A stretch of DNA of 64,000 nt from Streptomyces bungoensis. Its GTDB lineage: Bacteria > Actinomycetota > Actinomycetes > Streptomycetales > Streptomycetaceae. The translations under genes and the position numbers were made by a program. Location of the stretch: the NCBI RefSeq assembly GCF_001514215.1, contig NZ_KQ948860.1:196083-260082 (forward strand), in the 5' to 3' direction. Within the stretch, counting starts at the first letter, position 1, and each line of letters opens with the position of its first letter. Shown one piece after another: positions 34,657-41,860 of this stretch. Below the pieces are notes generated by a model, which saw nothing but the letters and a program-made list of their open reading frames with translations, was not told the DNA's origin and searched no databases.

Positions 34657-35211
34657 ATGGAGCAACGCAGGATCCGACCCCCGAACGGCGGACGGCGAGG
34701 TGGCCCACCGCCCCGCTCACTGCCACCGCAGGCCCGGCGCCACCAGGGCGGCCAGGGCGGGAGTGCGCCGGGGACACAGCGGGGCGTACGGCCCTTATCC
34801 GACGCCCGGACGGGCCCGGCGGGCGGGCGGCTGGCGGGGCTCCGGCTCACCGGACTCGGCGGGGGCGTGTTCTGCGCGGCCGTCATGTTCCTGCTCGGCT
34901 GGCTGGACGAGGTACTGATCGGGGGGTCGCTGACCCTGTACGGCGTGCTGTTCCTGCCGGTGTGCGTCCTGACCGCGCTGTGGCTGCGCGGGGGCGATCT
35001 GCTCACCGCACCCGTCGTCGCACCGATCGCCTTCGCCGTGGGCCTGCTCCCGGTCGCCGACGGGGGCGGGGGGACAGCGGGAAGGCTGATGGGCCTTGTC
35101 ACGGCCCTCGCCACCGAGGCGGGCTGGCTGTACGGGGGGACACTGATCGCCGGCGTCCTCGCGCTCGTCCGCCGGGCACTGGAAGTGCGGGCCCGCCGGC
35201 GCAGTACCTGA
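34657..35211 (+). CDS. DUF6542-like small membrane protein
   Basis: 184-residue protein. About 60 Arg/Pro/Gly-rich cytoplasmic residues are followed by four hydrophobic helices (GGGVFCAAVMFLLGW, LYGVLFLPVCVLTALWL, VVAPIAFAVGLLPVA, WLYGGTLIAGVLALV) and a basic tail (RARRRST). It looks like the actinobacterial DUF6542 family; function unknown. No ribosome site precedes ATG 34657, while TAAGTT 8 nt upstream could be a -10, so a leaderless mRNA is likely. It converges with ppgK. Confidence 0.72.
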   Translation: MEQRRIRPPNGGRRGGPPPRSLPPQARRHQGGQGGSAPGTQRGVRPLSDARTGPAGGRLAGLRLTGLGGGVFCAAVMFLLGWLDEVLIGGSLTLYGVLFLPVCVLTALWLRGGDLLTAPVVAPIAFAVGLLPVADGGGGTAGRLMGLVTALATEAGWLYGGTLIAGVLALVRRALEVRARRRST

Positions 35212-35251
35212 TCAACGGGCGCGGGGCCGCCGGCAGCGGGCGTCATCGCCG

Positions 35252-35297
35252 GTGCGGGCGCCGAGGGCGGGGCGCGCCCCGCCCTCGGCGCCCGCAC
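35252..35297. terminator. 46-bp perfect palindrome, bidirectional terminator
   Basis: Two perfectly complementary 23-bp arms (starting GTGCGGGCGCCGAGGGCGG at 35252) meet without a loop at 35274/35275. The palindrome ends 2 nt before the ppgK stop codon and 40 nt after the stop of the membrane-protein gene, so it serves both convergent genes. Confidence 0.85.
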
Positions 35298-35299
35298 CC

Positions 35300-36052
35300 C
35301 TAGACGTGCTGGTCCTGCGCCGCCCTCATCGCCGCGCCTACGATCCCCGCGTTGTTCTGCAGCTGGGCCGGGACCATCTCGGCCTTGATGCCCTCGATGT
35401 GGGGCAGGAACTTCTCGGCCTTGCGGCTGACCCCGCCGCCGATGATGAACAGCTCGGGGGAGAACAGCATCTCGACGTGGGCGAGGTACTTCTGGACGCG
35501 GCGCGCCCAGTGCTCCCAGCTGAGGTCCTCGTCCTCCTTGGCCTTGCTGGAGGCCTTCTTCTCCGCGTCCTTGCCGTTCAGCTCCAGGTGCCCGAGCTCG
35601 GTGTTGGGCAGCAACAGGCCGTCCACGAAGACGGCGCTGCCGATGCCGGTGCCGAAGGTGAGCAGGACGACGGTGCCGCGGCGGCCCTGCCCGGCGCCGA
35701 ACTGCATCTCGGCGACACCCGCCGCGTCCGCGTCGTTGACCACGGTCACCGGCAGGCCGCCCAGCCGGTCGCTGAACAGCGCCCGCGCGTCGGTGTCGAT
35801 CCAGCCCTTGTCGACGTTGGCCGCCGTACGGACCATCGCACCGCCGGTGACCACTCCGGGGAAGGTCAGGCCCACGGGGCCCGTCCAGCCGAAGTGGTCG
35901 ACGACCTGTTTCACGCCGTCGGCCACCCCGTCGGGGGTCGCCGGGTGCGGGGTGAGTACCTTGCACCGCTCCTGGGCCAGGTCGCCCTTGTCCAGGTCCA
36001 CCGGGGCACCCTTGATCCCGGATCCGCCGATGTCCACGCCGAAGATCTGCAT
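35300..36052 (-). CDS. ppgK: Polyphosphate glucokinase
   Basis: 250-residue ROK-family kinase that phosphorylates glucose using polyphosphate (and usually ATP). Motifs: phosphate-1 FGVDIGGSGIKGAPVD, catalytic Asp in VVNDADAAGVAE, phosphate-2 LLTFGTGIGSAVF, sugar-binding ELGHLELNG, and adenosine motif FIIGGGVSRKAEKFLP. Length and the Lys-rich loop (KDAEKKASSKAKEDED) match actinobacterial PpgK proteins. Start ATG 36052. It supplies glucose 6-phosphate to glycolysis and sits alone between opposite genes. Confidence 0.94.
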   Translation of the reverse strand: MQIFGVDIGGSGIKGAPVDLDKGDLAQERCKVLTPHPATPDGVADGVKQVVDHFGWTGPVGLTFPGVVTGGAMVRTAANVDKGWIDTDARALFSDRLGGLPVTVVNDADAAGVAEMQFGAGQGRRGTVVLLTFGTGIGSAVFVDGLLLPNTELGHLELNGKDAEKKASSKAKEDEDLSWEHWARRVQKYLAHVEMLFSPELFIIGGGVSRKAEKFLPHIEGIKAEMVPAQLQNNAGIVGAAMRAAQDQHV

Positions 36053-36116
36053 GGCCCCACGTTACGACGGACGACTGACGGTCACTACGGCGTACTCCCC
36101 CGGCGCGAGGCCGGCC

Positions 36117-37133
36117 TCAGGGCGCGGTGGTGTCCGGCGCGCCCGAACCGCCGCGCTCGGCGACCAGGGCGGCGGCCTCGTCGCGCAGGTCGCGGCGGAG
36201 CTCCTTGGGCAGCGAGAAGGTGATGGACTCCTCGGCGGCCTTCACGATCTCCACGTCGCCGTAGCCGCGCTCGCCCAGCCACTCGAGGACCTGCTCGACC
36301 AGCACCTCGGGCACCGAGGCGCCGGAGGTGACGCCGACCGTGGTGACGCCCTCCAGCCAGGCCTCGTCGATCTCGTCGGCGAAGTCCACCAGGTACGCGG
36401 CGCGGGCGCCGGCGAGCTTCGCGACCTCGACGAGCCGCTTGGAGTTGGAGGAGTTGCGCGAGCCGACCACGATGACCAGCTCGGCCTCGGCGCCCATCTG
36501 CTTCACGGCGAGCTGGCGGTTCTGCGTGGCGTAGCAGATGTCGTCGCTCGGCGGGGAGACGAGGCCGGGGAACTTGGTCTTCAGGGCGTCGACGGTCTCC
36601 ATGGTCTCGTCCACGGAGAGCGTGGTCTGCGACAGCCAGACGACCTTGGACGGGTCGCGGACCTCGACCCTGGCGACGTCATCGGGGCCGTCGACGAGCT
36701 GGATGTGGTCGGGGGCCTCGCCGGAGGTGCCGATGACCTCCTCGTGGCCCTCGTGCCCGATCAGGAGGATGTCGTAGTCCTCGCCGGCGTACCGCACGGC
36801 CTCCTTGTGGACCTTGGTGACCAGCGGGCAGGTCGCGTCGATGGTGGCCAGGCGGCCCTGCCGGGCCTCCTCGTGGACGACCGGGGCGACGCCGTGCGCG
36901 GAGAACATCACGATGTTGCCCGGTGGCACCTCCTCGGTCCGTTCGACGAAGATCGCGCCCTTCTTCTCCAGGGTCTGCACCACGTACTTGTTGTGGACGA
37001 TCTCGTGCCGGACGTAGATCGGGGCCCCGTACTGCTCCAGGGCCTTCTCGACGGCGATCACGGCGCGGTCGACACCGGCGCAGTAGCCCCGGGGGGCGGC
37101 GAGCAGGACACGGCGGCCAGGCGAAGCGGTCAT
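36117..37133 (-). CDS. ispH: 4-Hydroxy-3-methylbut-2-enyl diphosphate reductase
   Basis: 338-residue [4Fe-4S] enzyme, last step of the MEP isoprenoid pathway, giving IPP and DMAPP. The three cluster Cys residues are in APRGYCAGVDRA, TIDATCPLVTKVH and SPPSDDICYATQNRQ; the substrate motif VGSRNSSNSKRL is intact. ATG 37133 is preferred; an in-frame ATG at 37142 would add three residues. It diverges from xseA across 90 nt. Its products feed UppS, encoded at 62378, and thus cell-wall lipid carriers. Confidence 0.96.
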   Translation of the reverse strand: MTASPGRRVLLAAPRGYCAGVDRAVIAVEKALEQYGAPIYVRHEIVHNKYVVQTLEKKGAIFVERTEEVPPGNIVMFSAHGVAPVVHEEARQGRLATIDATCPLVTKVHKEAVRYAGEDYDILLIGHEGHEEVIGTSGEAPDHIQLVDGPDDVARVEVRDPSKVVWLSQTTLSVDETMETVDALKTKFPGLVSPPSDDICYATQNRQLAVKQMGAEAELVIVVGSRNSSNSKRLVEVAKLAGARAAYLVDFADEIDEAWLEGVTTVGVTSGASVPEVLVEQVLEWLGERGYGDVEIVKAAEESITFSLPKELRRDLRDEAAALVAERGGSGAPDTTAP

Positions 37134-37223
37134 GCCACCCATCGTAGAGGTGCGGTCGGCGACCCCCTGCGCCCGAGGGGCGGGGCGGCCGGGAATGTCG
37201 GCGGTGGCCGTTACGCTCGCGGC

Positions 37224-38432
37224 ATGGCTGTGAACACGTCTGCGGAGGCTCCGCTGCCCGTCGGTGAGGTGTCCCGGCTGATCGGAGGCTGGATCGACCG
37301 GCTGGGCGCGGTGTGGGTCGAGGGGCAGATCACGCAGTTGTCGCGGCGGCCGGGCGCGGGGGTCGTGTTCCTGACGCTGCGCGATCCGTCGCACGACATC
37401 TCCGTCGGCGTGACCTGCTACCGCCAGGTGTTCGACGCGGTCGCCGACGTGGTCGGCGAGGGCGCCCGGATCGTCGTGCTGGCGAAACCGGAGTGGTACG
37501 CGCCGCGCGGGCAGCTGTCGCTGCGGGCCGCCGAGATACGGCCCGTGGGTGTCGGGGAGCTGCTGGCGCGGCTGGAGCGGCTGAAGAAGTCGCTGGCGGC
37601 CGAGGGGCTGTTCGCACCGGAGCGCAAGAAGCCGCTGCCCTTCCTGCCGCAGCTGATCGGGCTGGTGTGCGGGCGGGCCTCCGCCGCGGAGCGGGACGTG
37701 CTGGAGAACGCCCGCCACCGCTGGCCCGCCGTCCGCTTCGAGGTGCGCAACGTCGCGGTGCAGGGCGTGCACGCCGTCCCGCAGGTGGTGCAGGCCGTGA
37801 AGGAGCTGGACGCGCGGGACGACGTGGACGTCATCGTGGTGGCCCGCGGCGGCGGCAGCGTGGAGGACCTGCTGCCGTTCTCCGACGAGCAGCTGGTGCG
37901 CGCGGTGGCGCAGTGCCGTACGCCCGTGGTGTCCGCGATCGGGCACGAACCGGACAACCCGCTGCTGGACCACGTCGCCGACCTGCGCGCCTCCACCCCG
38001 ACCGACGCGGCCAAGAAGGTCGTGCCGGACGTGGGCGAGGAGTTCGAGCGGGTGCGGATGCTGCGGGACCGGGCGCGGCGCTGCGTGAACGCGTCCCTGG
38101 AGCGGGAGGAGCGCGGGCTCGCGCACGCGCTGGCGCGGCCCTCGATGGAGGATCCGCACCGGATGATCGACGAGCGCGCCGACCATGTGGCCGCGCTGCT
38201 GGACCGCGGGCGGCGCACCCTCGGTCATCTCCTGGACCGCGCCGACTCGGAGCTGACGCACACGCACGCGCGCGTGGTGGGCCTCTCTCCGGCGGCCACG
38301 CTCAGGCGCGGGTACGCCGTGCTGCAGAAGGACGACGGGCACGTGGTGCGCGGCCCGGACGAGGTGTCGGCGGGCGAGGCGCTGCGCGCGCGCGTCGCCG
38401 GCGGTGAATTCACGGTGAAGGTGGGCGAATGA
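37224..38432 (+). CDS. xseA: Exodeoxyribonuclease VII large subunit
   Basis: 402-residue nuclease subunit. An N-terminal OB-fold that binds single-stranded DNA (VWVEGQITQLSRRPGAGVVF) is followed by the catalytic domain (VARGGGSVEDLLPFSDEQL, SAIGHEPDNPLLDHVADLRA) and a helical C-terminus with the short DGHVVRG segment. Start ATG 37224. There is no ribosome site, and TACGCT ends 7 nt upstream, so a leaderless transcript is plausible. It overlaps xseB by 4 nt (ATGA), ensuring coupled synthesis of the two subunits of this repair exonuclease. Confidence 0.96.
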   Translation: MAVNTSAEAPLPVGEVSRLIGGWIDRLGAVWVEGQITQLSRRPGAGVVFLTLRDPSHDISVGVTCYRQVFDAVADVVGEGARIVVLAKPEWYAPRGQLSLRAAEIRPVGVGELLARLERLKKSLAAEGLFAPERKKPLPFLPQLIGLVCGRASAAERDVLENARHRWPAVRFEVRNVAVQGVHAVPQVVQAVKELDARDDVDVIVVARGGGSVEDLLPFSDEQLVRAVAQCRTPVVSAIGHEPDNPLLDHVADLRASTPTDAAKKVVPDVGEEFERVRMLRDRARRCVNASLEREERGLAHALARPSMEDPHRMIDERADHVAALLDRGRRTLGHLLDRADSELTHTHARVVGLSPAATLRRGYAVLQKDDGHVVRGPDEVSAGEALRARVAGGEFTVKVGE

Positions 38433-38653
38433 CCGGCAAGGTGGACGAGGCGCTCTCGTACGAGCAGGCGCGGGACGAGCTGATCGAGGTCGTACGGCGG
38501 CTGGAGGCGGGCGGTACGACGCTGGAGGAGTCCCTGGCGCTCTGGGAGCGCGGTGAGGAGCTGGCCGCGGTGTGCCGGCGCTGGCTGGAGGGGGCGCGGG
38601 CCCGGCTGGACGCCGCCCTGGCGGCGGAGGAGGCCGGGGAGGACGCCGAGTAA
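38429..38653 (+). CDS. xseB: Exodeoxyribonuclease VII small subunit
   Basis: 74-residue three-helix subunit. The family pattern LSYEQARDELIEVVRRLEAG with ESLALWERGEELAAVCRRWL is complete. The Ala/Glu-rich tail is short. It starts inside the xseA stop (ATGA), so stoichiometry is set by translational coupling. Confidence 0.95.
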   Translation: MTGKVDEALSYEQARDELIEVVRRLEAGGTTLEESLALWERGEELAAVCRRWLEGARARLDAALAAEEAGEDAE

Positions 38654-38661
38654 GCGCCGGG

Positions 38662-38682
38662 GCGCCCGTCCAGGGCGGGCGC
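38662..38682. terminator. Short bidirectional hairpin between xseB and DUF4245 gene
   Basis: A 7-bp inverted repeat GCGCCCG / CGGGCGC with 7-nt loop fills most of the 29-nt gap between the convergent xseB and DUF4245 genes and touches the latter's stop codon. Confidence 0.6.
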
Positions 38683-39210
38683 TCACTTCGTCCGCAGGGC
38701 CTGCGCCATCTGCGTCAGCTTGCCGAAGGGGGCCGTGCCGGCCACCACCGTCGTGGAGCCCGGCGTGCCCTCGAGCACGAGGGCGTCGTAGCGGCCGCCG
38801 GTGTAGCGGGTCCAGGTGCGGCCGGCGATGTTCTCGCTCTTCTTCGTGGCCGTGGCGCCCTGGGTGGCGTCGTCGATGAAGAGGGCGCGCTTCTGAGTCG
38901 ACTGCTCGATCTGCACGTACTGACCGCCGGGGACCTGGAAGCCGAGGTGCCAGCGGTTGCCGTTCTCGCCCTGGAAGCGCACGGAGGTCGCCTTCCAGGT
39001 GCTCGGGAGCCCCTCGGGCGCGGCCACCGGGTAGCCCGCCGCCCGGCGTGCCGTCTGCAGTTCGACCTGGTAGTCGACCCGCTTGAGCTCGGGAGCGTGA
39101 TCGTCGTGCGGAATGCCCAGGAAGTAGACGAGCGCCGCCGCGATCCCGATGAGGCCCAGGGAGAGGATCATGTCCCGGACCGTCTTCTGCTTGCCGTTCG
39201 AACCTGCCAC
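38683..39210 (-). CDS. DUF4245 membrane-anchored protein
   Basis: 175-residue actinobacterial protein with one N-terminal membrane helix (MILSLGLIGIAAALVYFLGI, residues 14-33) and an extracellular DUF4245 domain (ELQTARRAAGYPVAAPEGLP, TWTRYTGGRYDALVLEG). Function unknown. Start GTG 39210. The gene is next to xseB and glpX in many actinobacteria. It diverges from glpX; the shared 130-nt gap has an AT-rich centre (TTTTGTCTG ... GATAGAGT) that probably holds both promoters. Confidence 0.88.
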   Translation of the reverse strand: MAGSNGKQKTVRDMILSLGLIGIAAALVYFLGIPHDDHAPELKRVDYQVELQTARRAAGYPVAAPEGLPSTWKATSVRFQGENGNRWHLGFQVPGGQYVQIEQSTQKRALFIDDATQGATATKKSENIAGRTWTRYTGGRYDALVLEGTPGSTTVVAGTAPFGKLTQMAQALRTK

Positions 39211-39340
39211 GCCCTCTATCGTCGCAGGTGTCCGGAGCGCTCATCCGTGGGGTCCCCTGCTCATTTTGTCTGCCCAACGATAGAGTCGAAAGGCAGTACA
39301 CCCTCATCCGGCCGTCGTCGTATCAGAAAGGTGCGCTCCG

Positions 39341-40375
39341 ATGACCGAGCATCATCACTTGCCGTCCGAGCTGGACGTCCCCTCCGAGGCCCCCGACCGC
39401 AACCTCGCGCTCGAACTGGTCCGGGTCACCGAAGCCGCGGCGATGGCCGCCGGCCGCTGGGTCGGCCGCGGTGACAAGAACGGCGCCGACGGTGCCGCGG
39501 TGCGCGCCATGCGGACCCTCGTCTCCACCGTCTCGATGAACGGCGTCGTCGTCATCGGCGAGGGCGAGAAGGACGAGGCCCCGATGCTCTTCAACGGGGA
39601 GCACGTGGGCGACGGCACCGGCCCCGAGGTCGACATCGCGGTCGACCCCATCGACGGCACCACCCTGACCGCCAAGGGCATGCCCAACGCGATCGCCGTC
39701 CTCGCCGCCGCCGAGCGCGGAGCCATGTTCGACCCGTCCGCCGTGTTCTACATGGACAAGCTGGTCACCGGCCCCGAGGCGGCGGACTTCGTCGACATCG
39801 ACGCGCCCGTGGCCGTGAACATCAAGCGCATCGCCAAGGCCAAGCGGTCCACGCCGGAGGACGTCACGGTCGTCATCCTGGACCGGCCGCGGCACGACGG
39901 CCTGATCAGGGAGGTCCGGGAGGCCGGCGCGCGCATCAAGCTGATCTCCGACGGCGACGTCGCGGGCTCGATCTACGCGCTGCGCGAGGGCACGGGCGTC
40001 GACCTGCTGCTCGGCATCGGCGGCACGCCCGAGGGCATCATCTCGGCCTGCGCGGTGAAGTGCCTCGGCGGCACCATCCAGGGCAAGCTGTGGCCCAAGG
40101 ACGACGAGGAGCGGGCGCGGGCCGTGGACGCCGGGCACGACCTGGACCGGGTGCTGACGACCGACGACCTGGTCTCCGGCGAGAACGTGTTCTTCGTGGC
40201 GACCGGCATCACCGACGGTGAGCTGCTGCGGGGCGTGCGGTACCGGTCGGAGACGGCGCTGACCGAGTCGATCGTGATGCGGTCGAGGTCGGGGACGGTC
40301 CGCCGGATCGACTCCGAGCACCGGCTGCGCAAGCTGCGGGCCTACAGCGCGATCGACTTCGACCGCGCCAAGTAG
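39341..40375 (+). CDS. glpX: Fructose-1,6-bisphosphatase class II
   Basis: 344-residue gluconeogenic phosphatase that makes fructose 6-phosphate. Mg-binding motifs GEGEKDEAPML and DPIDGTTLTAKG are intact, as is the GIGGTPEGIISACAVKCLGG segment. Length fits GlpX (about 330-345). Start ATG 39341 with AAAGG 10 nt upstream. It is the only fructose-bisphosphatase gene seen here and, with the two fumarases nearby, places central carbon genes in this region. Confidence 0.95.
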   Translation: MTEHHHLPSELDVPSEAPDRNLALELVRVTEAAAMAAGRWVGRGDKNGADGAAVRAMRTLVSTVSMNGVVVIGEGEKDEAPMLFNGEHVGDGTGPEVDIAVDPIDGTTLTAKGMPNAIAVLAAAERGAMFDPSAVFYMDKLVTGPEAADFVDIDAPVAVNIKRIAKAKRSTPEDVTVVILDRPRHDGLIREVREAGARIKLISDGDVAGSIYALREGTGVDLLLGIGGTPEGIISACAVKCLGGTIQGKLWPKDDEERARAVDAGHDLDRVLTTDDLVSGENVFFVATGITDGELLRGVRYRSETALTESIVMRSRSGTVRRIDSEHRLRKLRAYSAIDFDRAK

Positions 40376-40399
40376 CGCCTCGGCGGACGGATCCGGGGT

Positions 40400-40435
40400 G
40401 GGGACGCGCCTCCTGTGCGGAGGGGGCGCGTCCCC
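40400..40435. terminator. Bidirectional terminator between glpX and whiB-like gene
   Basis: Perfect 11-bp inverted repeat GGGGACGCGCC / GGCGCGTCCCC with a 14-nt loop, 25 nt after the glpX stop and 12 nt before the convergent whiB-like stop. Confidence 0.85.
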
Positions 40436-40446
40436 ATCGCCGTGCT

Positions 40447-40821
40447 CTAGCCCGCTATGCGGTTCGCCGTCGCGCGGGTCGCCTTCTTCAGTTCCAGCTC
40501 CCGGCGGCGGCGCCTGGCCAGGACCACGCGGCGCTCGGCCGCCGTGAGGCCGCCCCAGACGCCGTACGGCTCGGGCTGGAGGAGCGCGTGCTCGCGGCAC
40601 TCGACCATGACCGGGCAGCGGGCGCAGACGCGCTTGGCCGCCTCCTCGCGGGACAGGCGCGCGGCCGTCGGCTCCTTCGAGGGGGCGAAGAACAGGCCCG
40701 CCTCGTCGCGCCGGCACACCGCCTCGGTGTGCCACGGTGCGTCCTGGTCCCTGTCTCGCGCTGGCACCCGCTGGGCCGGAACGGCAGCTACCTGCAGGGA
40801 CGAATGCGGCGGTTGCAGCAC
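40447..40821 (-). CDS. wblI: WhiB-like Fe-S protein
   Basis: 124-residue WhiB-family transcription factor. The four cluster Cys residues are in AVCRRDEA and RVCARCPVMVECREHAL, the turn motif is YGVWGGLTAAERR, and a basic DNA-binding tail (RRRRRELELKK) ends the protein. WhiB proteins bind a sigma-factor subunit and respond to oxygen, NO or redox state. The name wblI is given because S. coelicolor wblI (SCO5046) lies between glpX and the fumarase genes as this one does; it rests on synteny from memory. The N-terminal 30 residues are poorly conserved, so the start could be internal. Confidence 0.85.
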   Translation of the reverse strand: MLQPPHSSLQVAAVPAQRVPARDRDQDAPWHTEAVCRRDEAGLFFAPSKEPTAARLSREEAAKRVCARCPVMVECREHALLQPEPYGVWGGLTAAERRVVLARRRRRELELKKATRATANRIAG

Positions 40822-40990
40822 GGTCTACTCCTGACGACGGCTTCGCGAGTGAGCGACGATGCGCAAGGCCTACCCGCTGTGCGCGCGCCTATGCACTGCG
40901 TTCCCGGCCGCTGGCGCGCGACGGCTTGTTCACGCCCCCGCACGCCCGGCGCGACGCACGAACCCCCTCCGGCACCGGTGCGTTCGCGCC

Positions 40991-41692
40991 TCAGCGGTCC
41001 AGGTGCTTGCGCAGCTTCCTGTCGACCTTGTCCTGGACGCGATCCAGGATGTCCGCCACCCGCCTGCCGCGCTTGGGCCGTGCCTCGACGTTGCCGAGGA
41101 CGGCCCAGCCGTCGACGTAGACCACGGGCGCGTCGGACTCCACCGAGTCCAGCGGGCTCACCTCGAAGTTGCCCAGCACGCCGCCGCCCGTGCCGCGCAG
41201 CGAGATGTTCTCCGGGACGCGGATCTGGACGTCCCCGAACACGGAGACGGCCTTGATCACGACCTGCTGGTACTCGAAGATCGCCTCGCTCAGGTCGATC
41301 TCGACGGAGCCGAAGACCGCGTACGCGTGCAGCCGGCGCCCGGCGCGCCAGCGGCCGCGGCGCATCGCGCTGCTGAAGACGGCCACCACGTTGGCGTCGG
41401 CCTCCGCCGGCACGGCGCCGGGACTGGGGCGCGGCGGCACCGGGGTGTACGCCGGCGCCTGGGGCTGCTGGTGGGCGGCCGGGAGGTCGCGCATGAAGAC
41501 CTCCAGCTCGCCGACCGTCTTGGCGTGCAGCACCCCTTCCACGCGCTCGGCGTGCTCGTCCGCGGTCAGCCGGCCCTCGGCCAGGGCCTCGCGGAGGATG
41601 TCGGCGACCCGGTCGCGGTCGGCGTCCGAGGCACGCAGCTCGGCGAGACGCGGTGCGGGGCCCTGGTCTTGAGCCTGCTTCTGAAGGTCCAC
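40991..41692 (-). CDS. DUF1707 and LiaF-like domain protein
   Basis: 233 residues. DUF1707 at the N-terminus (LRASDADRDRVADILREALA ... LTADEHAERV, residues 19-75) is followed by a Pro-rich linker and a C-terminal beta-rich domain like the 'cell wall-active antibiotics response' C-terminus of LiaF (VAVFSSAMRRGRWRAGRRLH, AYAVFGSVEIDLSEAIF). No membrane helix is evident. Start GTG 41692. It diverges from the class I fumarase gene, sharing a gap that contains an iron-box-like palindrome 62-80 nt upstream of this start. Confidence 0.85.
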   Translation of the reverse strand: MDLQKQAQDQGPAPRLAELRASDADRDRVADILREALAEGRLTADEHAERVEGVLHAKTVGELEVFMRDLPAAHQQPQAPAYTPVPPRPSPGAVPAEADANVVAVFSSAMRRGRWRAGRRLHAYAVFGSVEIDLSEAIFEYQQVVIKAVSVFGDVQIRVPENISLRGTGGGVLGNFEVSPLDSVESDAPVVYVDGWAVLGNVEARPKRGRRVADILDRVQDKVDRKLRKHLDR

Positions 41693-41753
41693 GACGGCAG
41701 CGTACCGAAACGCGATAGATCGCGACTAGGGGTCGGCGGCAGGCCGGGCGTGT

Positions 41754-41772
41754 CGAGGTGAGCCTTACCTCA
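41754..41772. promoter_or_regulatory. DtxR/DmdR1-type iron box
   Basis: The 19-bp sequence CGAGGTGAGCCTTACCTCA matches the DtxR/IdeR consensus TTAGGTTAGCCTAACCTAA at 14 positions, with the core AGGTnAGCCTnACCT conserved. It lies between the divergent DUF1707/LiaF-like gene and class I fumarase gene. A TACGCT -10-like hexamer at 41798-41803 puts the box just upstream of, or touching, the fumarase -35. Confidence 0.65.
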
Positions 41773-41860
41773 CAGGTTCCGCGCCGACGGCAGGTCCTAC
41801 GCTGGACGGGCCCGCCAACGTCGGCGGGCGGCCGTCCGTCAGAGTGAGGAATGGGCTGAG

